From contig NZ_CM001558.1 in the NCBI RefSeq assembly GCF_000281895.1, positions 4,344,556 to 4,408,555 of the forward strand: a stretch of DNA of 64,000 bases. Reading direction: 5' to 3'. The notes beneath the pieces were generated by a model, which made no database searches, was not told the DNA's origin, and was given only the letters and a program-made list of their open reading frames with translations. Both the position numbers and the translations under genes were made by a program. Shown piece by piece: positions 26,846 through 35,796 of this stretch. How positions within the stretch are numbered: position 1 is the first letter of the stretch; each line of letters starts with the position of its first letter. The stretch comes from Pseudomonas fluorescens Q2-87 (GTDB lineage Bacteria > Pseudomonadota > Gammaproteobacteria > Pseudomonadales > Pseudomonadaceae).

Positions 26846-29104
26846 TCAAATACGCCGTGCGGCGTAGCGCTTGAGCATGCTTGGCACATCGAGAATCAAC
26901 GCGATGCGGCCGTCGCCGGTGATGGTGGCGCCGGACATGCCCGGGGTGCCTTGGAGCATCTTGCCCAACGGCTTGATGACCACTTCTTCCTGGCCCACCA
27001 ACTGGTCGACGACAAAGCCGATCCGCTGGGTGCCCACCGAAAGGATCACCACATGGCCTTCGCCCTGTTCCACGTGAGCCGCAGAGCTGACCAGCCAGCG
27101 CTTGAGGTAGAACAACGGCAGTGCCTTGTCCCGCACGATCACCACTTCCTGGCCGTCCACCACGTTGGTGCGCGACAGGTCGAGGTGGAAAATCTCGTTG
27201 ACGTTGACTAGCGGGAAGGCGAACGCCTGGTTGCCCAGCATCACCATCAGGGTTGGCATGATCGCCAGGGTCAGCGGGACCTTGATGACGATCTTCGAGC
27301 CCTTGCCCTTGGTCGAGTAGATGTTGATGGTGCCATTGAGCTGGGCGATCTTGGTTTTCACCACGTCCATGCCCACGCCACGTCCGGAGACGTCGGAAAT
27401 TTCGGTCTTGGTCGAGAAGCCTGGTGCGAAGATCAGGTTAAAGCAATCCGACTCGCTGAGCCGGTCCGCCGCGTCCTTGTCCATCAGGCCTTTCTTCACG
27501 GCGATACCGCGCAGGACATCAGCGTCCATGCCCTTGCCGTCATCGGAGATGGACAACAGGATGTGGTCGCCTTCCTGTTCAGCCGACAGGATGACCTTGC
27601 CGCTGCGGGGCTTGCCCATCGCTTCGCGGTCAGCCGGCTCTTCGATACCGTGGTCGACCGAGTTGCGCACCAAGTGGACCAATGGGTCGGCCAGGGCCTC
27701 GACAAGGTTCTTGTCCAGGTCGGTCTCTTCGCCCACCAGTTCCAGATTGATTTCTTTCTTGAGCTGGCGAGCCAGGTCACGAACCAGGCGCGGGAAGCGC
27801 CCGAAGACTTTCTTGATCGGCTGCATCCGCGTCTTCATGACGGCGGTCTGCAGGTCGGCCGTGACCACGTCGAGGTTCGACACGGCCTTGGACATGGCTT
27901 CGTCCTGGCTGTTGAGGCCCAGGCGAACCAGGCGGTTACGCACCAGCACCAGTTCGCCGACCATGTTCATGATCTCGTCCAGGCGCGCAGTGTCGACCCG
28001 CACAGTGGTCTCGGCTTCGCTGGCGGGTTTTTCCGCCGGCGCAGCCGCAGGGGCACGGGCCGGCGCCGGGGCAGCTGCAGCGGCAGGCTTGGGGGCCTCG
28101 GCTTTCGGCTCCGGTGCCTTGGCGGCGGGTTTAGGCGCTGCCTTGGCCGCGGGTGCGACGGTGGCGGCGGGCGCAACAGAAGCCGTACCGACTTCGCTGA
28201 ACTTGCCTTTGCCGTGCAGCTCGTCGAGCAGCGACTCGAATTCGTGGTCGCTGATCAGGTCGCTGCCGGCCGCAGCAGCGGCAGGCTTGGCCGGAGTCGG
28301 CGCGGAAGCGATGGCCGAATCCAGCGCGTCAACGGCAAAGGTGCCCTTGCCGTGCAACTGATCGAGCAGCGCTTCGAATTCATCATCGGTGATGTCGGAG
28401 TTGTCGCCGGCCGCTTTCGGCGCGGCTGGGGTCGCCGGGGCTGCCGCAGGAACGACGGCATCGACCGCGAACTGGCCCTTGCCATGCAACTGATCGAGCA
28501 GTGACTCGAACTCAGCGTCGGTGATTTCATCGCTGCCAGCAGCAGAGGCCGCCGGCGCAGCAGGGGCGACAGGAGCGGCTGGTGCCTCGGCCTCGGCCTT
28601 GACGGCGTTCAGCGAGTCCAGCAGTTGTTCGAATTCATTATCGGTGATGTCACCCGATGCTTCGGCGACCGGTTCTTCAACGATCGTCTCGACCACCGGT
28701 GCGGCGTCAGCCGATTGCGGCTCGGCCAGGCGCGACAGCGCGGCAAGCAACTCAGGGGTGGCCGGGGTAATCGGCGAGCGCTCACGCACTTCGCTGAACA
28801 TGCTGTTGACCGCATCCAGCGCTTCAAGCACCACGTCCATCAATTCCGAATCGACGCGTCGCTCACCCTTGCGCAGGATGTCGAACACGTTTTCGGCAAT
28901 GTGGCAGCACTCCACCAGCTCATTGAGCTGGAGGAAGCCGGCGCCTCCTTTTACAGTGTGGAAACCGCGAAAAATTGCATTGAGCAGATCTGCATCATCC
29001 GGTCGGCTTTCCAGCTCGACCAGTTGCTCAGACAGTTGCTCTAGAATCTCGCCGGCCTCAACCAGGAAATCCTGAAGGATCTCTTCATCGGCGCCGAAGC
29101 TCAT
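26846..29104 (-). CDS. cheA: CheA, chemotaxis histidine kinase
   Basis: A 752-residue kinase. The P1 domain carries phospho-acceptor His49 (RGFHTVKGGAGF). Dimerisation (P3), ATPase (P4, with LVHLVRNSVDHGIE, SDDGKGMD and GRGVGMDVV) and CheW-like P5 domains fill residues about 370-752. I see no recognisable P2 domain. Instead the Ala/Pro-rich linker between P1 and P3 has four spaced copies (residues about 151-168, 191-212, 236-256 and 281-302) of a peptide of the form ITDxEFExLLDQLHGKG, which resembles the FliM CheY-binding peptide. It lies within the cheYZAB order. Confidence 0.95.
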   Translation of the reverse strand: MSFGADEEILQDFLVEAGEILEQLSEQLVELESRPDDADLLNAIFRGFHTVKGGAGFLQLNELVECCHIAENVFDILRKGERRVDSELMDVVLEALDAVNSMFSEVRERSPITPATPELLAALSRLAEPQSADAAPVVETIVEEPVAEASGDITDNEFEQLLDSLNAVKAEAEAPAAPVAPAAPAASAAGSDEITDAEFESLLDQLHGKGQFAVDAVVPAAAPATPAAPKAAGDNSDITDDEFEALLDQLHGKGTFAVDALDSAIASAPTPAKPAAAAAGSDLISDHEFESLLDELHGKGKFSEVGTASVAPAATVAPAAKAAPKPAAKAPEPKAEAPKPAAAAAPAPARAPAAAPAEKPASEAETTVRVDTARLDEIMNMVGELVLVRNRLVRLGLNSQDEAMSKAVSNLDVVTADLQTAVMKTRMQPIKKVFGRFPRLVRDLARQLKKEINLELVGEETDLDKNLVEALADPLVHLVRNSVDHGIEEPADREAMGKPRSGKVILSAEQEGDHILLSISDDGKGMDADVLRGIAVKKGLMDKDAADRLSESDCFNLIFAPGFSTKTEISDVSGRGVGMDVVKTKIAQLNGTINIYSTKGKGSKIVIKVPLTLAIMPTLMVMLGNQAFAFPLVNVNEIFHLDLSRTNVVDGQEVVIVRDKALPLFYLKRWLVSSAAHVEQGEGHVVILSVGTQRIGFVVDQLVGQEEVVIKPLGKMLQGTPGMSGATITGDGRIALILDVPSMLKRYAARRI
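28196..28654 (-). repeat. Four-copy FliM-like peptide repeat in the CheA linker
   Basis: Four copies, spaced about 40-45 residues apart, read GDITDNEFEQLLDSLNAVK, DEITDAEFESLLDQLHGKG, SDITDDEFEALLDQLHGKG and SDLISDHEFESLLDELHGKG. They are separated by Ala/Pro linkers. The copies match FliM residues 7-18 (LSQDEIDALLHG) at the acidic, hydrophobic and double-Leu positions. Confidence 0.85.
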
Positions 29105-29134
29105 TAGTGGCTGCTCCTAAAACAGGGCTAAAAC

Positions 29135-29920
29135 TCAGAATCCAAGGCTGGACAGCAAATCGTCCACATCGTCCTGACCGGACATAACGTCTTCTCTTTT
29201 ATCGGCATGAATCTGCGGACCTTCACCCTGAGAGAGATGTTTTTGTGGATCTTTTTCAGCAAGTATCGCTTCACGGTCGTGTTCGATGCCTGCAAAGCGG
29301 TCGACCTGGCTGGCCATCAACACCAGTTTGAGCAGATTGCTTTCCACTTCGGTGACCAGTTGGGTCACACGCTTGATTACCTGGCCTGTCAGGTCCTGAT
29401 AGTCCTGGGCCAGCAGAATGTCATTGAGGTTGCTCGCCACCGCACGGTTCTCGGTGCTGCTGCGCGTCAGGAAACCGTCGACTCGACGGGCCAGTTCGCG
29501 AAACTCCTCGGCACCCACTTCGCGGCGCATGAAGCGGCCCCAGTCGGTGCTCAGGGCCTGGGCTTCTTCGCTCAGTCCATTGACCAACGGGGTAGCGCTT
29601 TCCACCAGGTCCATGGTGCGGTTGGCCGCGGCCTCGGTGAGCTTGACCACATAACCCAGGCGCTCGGTGGCGTCAGTGATCTGCGAGACTTCCTCGGCCT
29701 GCGGCATGTGCGGGTCGATCTGGAAATTGACGATCGCACTGTGCAGTTCACGGGTGAGCTTGCCGACTTCCTGGTACAGACCACGATCGCGGGTCTGGTT
29801 GAGCTCATGAATCATTTGAACCGCATCACCGAAGCGGCCCTTTTCAAGGCTGTCGACCAGTTCGCGGGCATGTTTTTTCAGGGTCGATTCGAAATCGCCC
29901 ATTGAAGATTCGTTATCCAT
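29135..29920 (-). CDS. cheZ: CheZ, CheY-phosphate phosphatase
   Basis: A 261-residue, mostly helical protein. The active-site helix is present (LAQDYQDLTGQVIKRV, with the Asp and Gln that attack phospho-CheY). The C-terminal tail ends in DDVDDLLSSLGF, the amphipathic CheY-binding peptide typical of CheZ. It starts 18 bases after the cheY stop and is cotranscribed with it. Confidence 0.94.
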   Translation of the reverse strand: MDNESSMGDFESTLKKHARELVDSLEKGRFGDAVQMIHELNQTRDRGLYQEVGKLTRELHSAIVNFQIDPHMPQAEEVSQITDATERLGYVVKLTEAAANRTMDLVESATPLVNGLSEEAQALSTDWGRFMRREVGAEEFRELARRVDGFLTRSSTENRAVASNLNDILLAQDYQDLTGQVIKRVTQLVTEVESNLLKLVLMASQVDRFAGIEHDREAILAEKDPQKHLSQGEGPQIHADKREDVMSGQDDVDDLLSSLGF

Positions 29921-29938
29921 AGCTCCCCCGTGGCGCCG

Positions 29939-30310
29939 TTAACCGATGCGTTCAAAGATTTTTTCGATCTTCTCTTTCAACGCCTGGGCCGTGAAGGGTT
30001 TGACCACGTAGCCGTTCACACCGGCCTGGGCCGCTTCGATGATCTGCTCGCGCTTGGCTTCGGCGGTGACCATCAGCACCGGGAGGTGCTTGAGTTTTTC
30101 ATCGGCGCGCACGTGGCGCAGCAAGTCGATACCGGTCATGCCGGGCATGTTCCAGTCAGTCACCAGAAAGTCGATGCTCCCGCTGTTGAGGACCGGGATG
30201 GCAGTAGTGCCATCGTCGGCCTCGACCGTGTTGGTGAACCCAAGGTCACGCAACAGGTTCTTAATGATCCGCCGCATCGTTGAGAAGTCATCAACGATGA
30301 GGATTTTCAT
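29939..30310 (-). CDS. cheY: CheY, chemotaxis response regulator
   Basis: A 123-residue single receiver domain with the acidic pocket (VDDFS), phospho-acceptor Asp52 ([12 protein letters not shown]), a switch Thr (LMVTAEAK) and the conserved Lys (VVKPF). Phospho-CheY binds FliM to change flagellar rotation. It starts at 30310; an upstream in-frame extension to 30334 is less likely. The 163 bases to fliA may hold a promoter, but I see no clear sigma-28 box there. Confidence 0.95.
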   Translation of the reverse strand: MKILIVDDFSTMRRIIKNLLRDLGFTNTVEADDGTTAIPVLNSGSIDFLVTDWNMPGMTGIDLLRHVRADEKLKHLPVLMVTAEAKREQIIEAAQAGVNGYVVKPFTAQALKEKIEKIFERIG

Positions 30311-30473
30311 GTTCTTGTCCAATTCGACCTCCAAGCAGTCTTAAACGCGTCCAGCACCTGAACGCGCCATTTCAATCAATCCGGCACAACACTCGACAAC
30401 GGTACGGAGCACAACGAATGACGACTGGTACGGCGCACGCCATACCTGTCTTGCCATGTCTCCACACTGCCTG

Positions 30474-31217
30474 TCAGCGCGCTCGCCACTCCCCCAAACG
30501 CCCCCGCAAACGGGCCGCGCACTGGCTGTGTAACTGGCTGACCCGCGATTCGCTGACCCCCAGGACTTCACCGATTTCCTTGAGGTTCAGCTCTTCGTCG
30601 TAGTACAGCGCCAAGACCAGTCGCTCACGCTCCGGCAAATTGGCAATCGCATCCGCCAGCGCGCTCTGGAAACGCTCATCTTCCAGGTCACGCGACGGCT
30701 CCATGTGAGCACTCGCGCCGTCCTCGTGCAGTCCTTCGTGTTCGCCGTCCTGCAACAGGTCGTCGAAACTGAACAGGCGACTGCCCAAGGTATCGTTCAA
30801 AATCCCGTAATAATCATCGAGACTTAACTGGAGTTCGGCCGCAACCTCGTGATCTTTAGCGTCACGCCCGGTTTTAGCTTCAATTGCACGAATGGCATCA
30901 CTGACCATGCGGGTATTGCGATGCACCGAACGCGGTGCCCAATCACCCTTGCGGACTTCATCGAGCATTGCGCCGCGAATGCGGATACCGGCATAGGTCT
31001 CGAAACTGGCACCCTTGCTCGCGTCATATTTGTTCGACACTTCAAGCAAACCGATCATGCCCGCCTGGATCAAGTCCTCGACCTGGACACTGGCCGGCAA
31101 CCGGGCCAGCAAGTGATAGGCGATGCGCTTGACCAGGGGCGCGTAACGCTCGATCAGTTCGTATTGGGCGTCCCGTGCCGATTTCTTGTAGAGATGGTTG
31201 TAACCGCTGGCTGTCAT
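30474..31217 (-). CDS. fliA: FliA, sigma-28 factor
   Basis: A 247-residue flagellar sigma factor with regions 2 (YAPLVKRIAYHLLARLP, EDLIQAGMIGLLE), 3 and 4 (LPERERLVLALYYDEELNLK, EIGEVLGVSESRVSQLHSQ). It drives late genes; the window has FliA-like sites before fliC and fliS. Its ATG overlaps the fleN stop (ATGA), so it is translated from the flhA-flhF-fleN-fliA message. Confidence 0.95.
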   Translation of the reverse strand: MTASGYNHLYKKSARDAQYELIERYAPLVKRIAYHLLARLPASVQVEDLIQAGMIGLLEVSNKYDASKGASFETYAGIRIRGAMLDEVRKGDWAPRSVHRNTRMVSDAIRAIEAKTGRDAKDHEVAAELQLSLDDYYGILNDTLGSRLFSFDDLLQDGEHEGLHEDGASAHMEPSRDLEDERFQSALADAIANLPERERLVLALYYDEELNLKEIGEVLGVSESRVSQLHSQCAARLRGRLGEWRAR

Positions 31218-32044
31218 AACACGGGCCCTGCTGTTTGTTGCACGAGACGCTCGACGAAAAATTCCAGATGCCCGCGTGGGTTGGCCGGCAGTGGCCAGGT
31301 ATCGACCTTCTGGGCGATTGCCTTGAACGCCAGCGCGCATTTGGAACGTGGAAAGGCTTCATAGACGGCACGTTGCTTCTGGACAGCCTTACGTACGCTT
31401 TCGTCGTAAGGCACGGCGCCGACGTATTGTAGGGCGACGTCCAGGAAGCGATCCGTGACCTTTGTCAACTTGGCGAACAGGTTGCGTCCTTCCTGAGGGC
31501 TCTGGGCCATGTTGGCCAGGACACGGAAGCGGTTCATGCCGTAGTCGCGGTTCAATAACTTGATCAGGGCATAGGCGTCGGTGATGGACGTCGGCTCGTC
31601 GCAGACCACCAGCAATACCTCCTGGGCGGCGCGGACGAAACTGACGACCGAGTCGCCGATGCCGGCTGCGGTGTCGATCACCAGCACATCGAGGTTGTCC
31701 CCGATGTCGCTGAAGGCCTGGATCAGGCCCGCGTGCTGGGCCGGGGTCAGGTGAACCATGCTCTGGGTGCCGGAGGCTGCCGGCACGATGCGAATCCCGC
31801 CGGGCCCTTGCAAGAGCACATCGCGAAGTTCGCAACGGCCTTCGATGACGTCCGCCAGGGTGCGCTTGGGTGTGAGCCCCAGCAGCACGTCGACGTTCGC
31901 CAGGCCCAGGTCGGCGTCCAGCAGCATGACCCGTCGGCCAAGCTCTGCCAGAGCCAGGGACAAGTTCACTGACACGTTAGTCTTCCCGACGCCACCTTTG
32001 CCGCCGGTCACCGCGATCACCTGTACGGGATGCATGCTGCCCAT
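31214..32044 (-). CDS. fleN: FleN (FlhG), flagellar number regulator
   Basis: A 276-residue MinD/ParA-type ATPase with Walker A at residues 14-22 (GGKGGVGKT), the DADLGLANVDVLLG motif and VIDTAAGIGDSVVSF. FleN binds FleQ and lowers its activity, which keeps flagellar number low, and works with FlhF. It overlaps fliA by 4 bases. The 116 bases to flhF show nothing recognisable. Confidence 0.95.
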   Translation of the reverse strand: MGSMHPVQVIAVTGGKGGVGKTNVSVNLSLALAELGRRVMLLDADLGLANVDVLLGLTPKRTLADVIEGRCELRDVLLQGPGGIRIVPAASGTQSMVHLTPAQHAGLIQAFSDIGDNLDVLVIDTAAGIGDSVVSFVRAAQEVLLVVCDEPTSITDAYALIKLLNRDYGMNRFRVLANMAQSPQEGRNLFAKLTKVTDRFLDVALQYVGAVPYDESVRKAVQKQRAVYEAFPRSKCALAFKAIAQKVDTWPLPANPRGHLEFFVERLVQQTAGPVL

Positions 32045-32160
32045 GTTCGTTCTTTACCTTGTCTTACTTAGACGGAGGCCACATTACTGGCTGCGCGTTC
32101 ACATACGGAACAATGCATGGCAGACCATCGATGTAGGTACAAAAAATATTCATGATTACC

Positions 32161-33507
32161 TCAGCCGACCTGCTTGGTCGGGCTGTGGTAGATATCAGCG
32201 AACATGTCAGCCATGGCTTCTTCGCTGGGTTCTTCCTGCATTTGCACACTCACGGCACGGCTGACCAGTTGATGACGGCGCGGCAGATGCAAATCATCCG
32301 GGATCCGCGGCCCGTCGGTCAGGTAAGCCACCGGCAGTTCATGGCCGATCGCCAGGCTCAACACCTCGCCCAGGCTTGCCGTTTCATCCAGCTTAGTCAG
32401 GATGCAGCCGGCCAGCCCGCAGCGCTTGTAGCTGTGGTATGCGGCGGTTAGAACCTGTTTCTGGCTGGTGGTTGCCAACACGAGATAATTTTTCGACTTG
32501 ATACCACGCCCGGCCAGGCTTTCAAGCTGCATGCGCAGGGCCGGATCGCTGGCTTGCAGGCCGGCGGTATCGATCAGCACGACGCGCTTGCGCAGCAATG
32601 GCTCCAGCGCCTGGGCCAGGGATTGGCCCGGATCCACATGGGTCACCGACACATTGAGGATCCGGCCCAGGGTCTTGAGTTGCTCCTGGGCACCGATGCG
32701 GAAACTGTCCATGCTCACCAGGGCGATGCTCTGGGCGCCGTACTTGAGAACATAACGGGCGGCGAGCTTGGCCAAGGTGGTGGTCTTGCCCATGCCGGCA
32801 GGACCGACCATGGCAATCACACCGCCCTCTTCCAGCGGCTCGACTTCCGGTGTGGCAATCATGCGTGCCAGGTGCGCCAGCAACATGCGCCAGGCCTGGC
32901 GAGGCTCTTCGATGCCGTTGATCAGCGCCAGCAGGTCCCGGGACAACGGGCCGGACAGGCCGATGCGTTGCAGGCGACGCCACAGGTTGGCCTGGGCCGG
33001 ACGGCTGCCTTGCAGCTGGTTCCAGGCCAGGGAGCCCAATTGAACTTCCATCAGTTCACGCAGGCTGTTGAGTTCGAAGCGCATCGAGTCCAGGGCACGC
33101 GGGTCGACACCACGGGCTGGCGCGGCCTGGGCCGGTGCAGCGCGACGCGGTTCGGCCGGGGCCGGTTCGATGAGTGGTTCAGCTGCGGTCAGCGGCAGGC
33201 CGGCGGTGAGCGGCTGGCCAGCGAACAATTGACGATTGGTGCCGGCAGCCTCGCCTTCACTGCTGCGCAGGCTCAATTCGGCCTGGGCGCTGGCGATGCG
33301 CGACTGGGTCTTGCGCAGCTCGTCCTCGAGTTCCATGTTCGGAACCCGCGGGGCCAGCGCCGACAATTTGTAATCCAGAGCCGCCGTCAGCTCGACACCG
33401 CCAGCGATCCGGCGATTGCCGATGATGGCTGCTTCAGCGCCCAGCTCGTCACGAACCAGCTTCATGGCCTGACGCATATCGGCGGCGAAAAAACGCTTCA
33501 CTTGCAT
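32161..33507 (-). CDS. flhF: FlhF, flagellar placement GTPase
   Basis: A 448-residue SRP-type GTPase. The N-terminal B domain (MQVKRFFAADMRQAMKLVRD) is followed by an Ala/Pro-rich linker. The NG domain carries the P-loop MVGPAGMGKTTTLAKL, VSMDSFRIGAQEQL, LIDTAGL and CILTKLDETASLGEV. It determines the polar site of flagellum assembly. It starts 11 bases after flhA. Confidence 0.95.
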   Translation of the reverse strand: MQVKRFFAADMRQAMKLVRDELGAEAAIIGNRRIAGGVELTAALDYKLSALAPRVPNMELEDELRKTQSRIASAQAELSLRSSEGEAAGTNRQLFAGQPLTAGLPLTAAEPLIEPAPAEPRRAAPAQAAPARGVDPRALDSMRFELNSLRELMEVQLGSLAWNQLQGSRPAQANLWRRLQRIGLSGPLSRDLLALINGIEEPRQAWRMLLAHLARMIATPEVEPLEEGGVIAMVGPAGMGKTTTLAKLAARYVLKYGAQSIALVSMDSFRIGAQEQLKTLGRILNVSVTHVDPGQSLAQALEPLLRKRVVLIDTAGLQASDPALRMQLESLAGRGIKSKNYLVLATTSQKQVLTAAYHSYKRCGLAGCILTKLDETASLGEVLSLAIGHELPVAYLTDGPRIPDDLHLPRRHQLVSRAVSVQMQEEPSEEAMADMFADIYHSPTKQVG

Positions 33508-33518
33508 AAACCACTACC

Positions 33519-35648
33519 TCAGCCGTTGGGCCCTACTGTCGCAACGATGGTCACTTGCTTGTTGTCCGGTATTTCCTGGTACGCCAGCACGTGCAGCCCC
33601 GGGACCGCGAGGCGCCCGAATCGCGAGAGCATCGCGCGAATCGGACCGGCCACCAGCAGGATCACCGGTTGGCCTTGCATCTCTTGCCGTTGGGCTGCGT
33701 CGATCAGCGAACGCTGCAGCTTCTCGGCCATGCTTGGCTCCAGCAGGACACCCTCTTCCGAGCCTTGTCCTGCCTTCTGAAGACTATTGAGCAATATCTG
33801 TTCCAACCTTGGTTCCAGAGTGATCACAGGCAGCTCGGACTCAGTGCCTACAATGCTTTGGACGATTGCGCGGGAGACGCCGACGCGCACCGCCGCCACC
33901 ATAGCGGCGGTATCTTGACTCTTGGAAGCGTTGTTGGCGATGGCTTCGGCGATGCTGCGGATGTCGCGCACCGGCACTTGCTCGGCCAGCAGCGCCTGAA
34001 GAATCTTGAGCAGTTGCGACAGCGAAAGCACACCCGGCACCAATTCTTCGGCCAGTTTCGGCGAGCCCTTGGCCAGTACTTGCAGCAATTGCTGGACTTC
34101 TTCGTGGCCAATCAGCTCGCTGGAGTGCTTGTAGAGGATCTGGTTCAAATGGGTTGCCACCACGGTACTGGCGTCCACTACGGTATAGCCGAGGGACTGG
34201 GCCTGGGCCCGCTGGCTGATTTCGATCCACACCGCTTCCAGGCCGAAAGCCGGATCCTTGGCGGTGATGCCGTTGAGCGTGCCGTAGACCTGCCCCGGGT
34301 TGATCGCCAGCTCGCGGTCCGGGTAGATCTCGGCCTCGGCCAGGATCACCCCCATCAGCGTCAGGCGATAGGCGCTCGGCGCCAGGTCGAGGTTGTCGCG
34401 GATATGGACCGTGGGCATCAGGAACCCCAGATCCTGGGACAGCTTCTTGCGCACGCCCTTGATCCGCGCCAGCAACTGGCCGCCCTGGTTGCGGTCGACC
34501 AAAGGAATCAGGCGGTAGCCGACTTCCAGGCCAATCATGTCGATCGGCGTCACGTCGTCCCAGCCCAGTTCCTTGGTTTCCATGGCGCGAGCCGGCGAAG
34601 GCAACAATTCCTGCTGACGCTTGACCTCTTGCAGGGCCTGGAGCTTCTGCATGTTCTGCTTCTTCCAGAACAGGTAGGCGCCGCCCGCCGCAACGGCGGC
34701 CATGGTCAGGAAGGAAACGTGTGGCATGCCCGGCACCAGGCCCATCACCGCCATCAGGCCGGCCGCAACGGCCAGGGCCTTGGGCGAGGCGAACATCTGC
34801 CGACCGATCTGCTTGCCCATGTCTTCGGAGCCCGAAGCACGGGTCACCATGATCGCCGCCGCTGTGGATAACAACAGTGATGGCAATTGCGCCACCAAAC
34901 CGTCACCAATGGTCAGCAAGGCGTAAACCTTGCCAGCATCACCGAACGACATGTTGTGCTGGAAGATACCGACCGCCATGCCACCGATCAGGTTGATGAA
35001 CAGAATCAGCAGGCCGGCGATGGCGTCACCGCGCACGAACTTACTGGCACCGTCCATGGAACCGTAGAACTCGGCTTCCTGGGCCACTTCCAGGCGTCGC
35101 AGCTTGGCCTGGTTCTGATCGATCAGGCCGGCGTTGAGGTCGGCGTCGATCGCCATCTGCTTGCCGGGCATCGCATCGAGGGTGAACCGTGCGCTCACCT
35201 CGGAGATCCGCCCGGCGCCCTTGGTCACCACAACGAAGTTGATGATCATCAAAATGGCGAAAAACACGATACCGACCACGTAGTTGCCGCCGATCACCAC
35301 CTCACCGAAGGCCTGGATGACCTTACCGGCGGCGGCGTGACCGTCCTGGCCGTGGAGCATGACCACACGGGTGGACGCCACGTTCAGCGCCAGGCGCAAC
35401 AGCGTGGCCACCAGCAGGATGGTCGGGAATACGGCAAAGTCCAGCGGCCGCAAAGCGTAGACGCACACCAGCAGGACGACAATGGACAAGGCGATGTTGA
35501 ACGTGAAGAACACGTCCAGCAGGAACGGCGGCACCGGCAGCATCATCATGGCAAGCATGACCAGCAGCAACAACGGCACGCCCAGGTTACCCCGACTGAG
35601 GTCTACGACGTTGCTGCGCGCGGCGCTGAGTAACTGAGAGCGATCCAC
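33519..35648 (-). CDS. flhA: FlhA, flagellar export gate protein
   Basis: A 709-residue protein with eight membrane segments and the conserved loop region (LDAMPGKQMAIDADLNAGLI), followed by a large cytosolic domain ending in VTIVATVGPNG. It forms the nonameric ring of the type III export gate. The start is taken as GTG at 35648 (VDRSQLLSAARSN), the usual Pseudomonas start; a longer open frame continues upstream. A sigma-54 site lies about 60 bases before it. Confidence 0.94.
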   Translation of the reverse strand: MDRSQLLSAARSNVVDLSRGNLGVPLLLLVMLAMMMLPVPPFLLDVFFTFNIALSIVVLLVCVYALRPLDFAVFPTILLVATLLRLALNVASTRVVMLHGQDGHAAAGKVIQAFGEVVIGGNYVVGIVFFAILMIINFVVVTKGAGRISEVSARFTLDAMPGKQMAIDADLNAGLIDQNQAKLRRLEVAQEAEFYGSMDGASKFVRGDAIAGLLILFINLIGGMAVGIFQHNMSFGDAGKVYALLTIGDGLVAQLPSLLLSTAAAIMVTRASGSEDMGKQIGRQMFASPKALAVAAGLMAVMGLVPGMPHVSFLTMAAVAAGGAYLFWKKQNMQKLQALQEVKRQQELLPSPARAMETKELGWDDVTPIDMIGLEVGYRLIPLVDRNQGGQLLARIKGVRKKLSQDLGFLMPTVHIRDNLDLAPSAYRLTLMGVILAEAEIYPDRELAINPGQVYGTLNGITAKDPAFGLEAVWIEISQRAQAQSLGYTVVDASTVVATHLNQILYKHSSELIGHEEVQQLLQVLAKGSPKLAEELVPGVLSLSQLLKILQALLAEQVPVRDIRSIAEAIANNASKSQDTAAMVAAVRVGVSRAIVQSIVGTESELPVITLEPRLEQILLNSLQKAGQGSEEGVLLEPSMAEKLQRSLIDAAQRQEMQGQPVILLVAGPIRAMLSRFGRLAVPGLHVLAYQEIPDNKQVTIVATVGPNG

Positions 35649-35707
35649 CAATAATCCCCGTTCCTGTGAAGCAAACTTTTGACGCCCGGAGGGGGCGCAG
35701 ACGGGGT

Positions 35708-35726
35708 ATTGCAAGAAGCCTTCCAA
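35708..35726 (-). promoter_or_regulatory. Sigma-54 promoter of flhA
   Basis: On the minus strand TTGGAAGGCTTCTTGCA has the invariant GG and GC separated by 10 bases, with TTGC at -12. The -24 box is TTGGAA instead of the better TGGCA. It lies about 60 bases before the flhA GTG. In P. aeruginosa flhA is a FleQ/RpoN target. Confidence 0.75.
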
Positions 35727-35760
35727 CTTTGGCCGGAGGCTGAGATAGAGGTCTCAACAC

Positions 35761-35781
35761 CAGGCAAGCCCGCTCCCACAG
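35761..35781. repeat. Single REP half-site
   Basis: AGGCAAGCCCGCTCCCACAG matches one arm of the GGGAGCGGGCTTGC REP type. No second arm is present nearby. It lies between the flhB stop and the flhA promoter, so it may mark the end of the fliLMNOPQR-flhB unit. Confidence 0.65.
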
Positions 35782-35796
35782 GGTTTAGCGTTCGCT

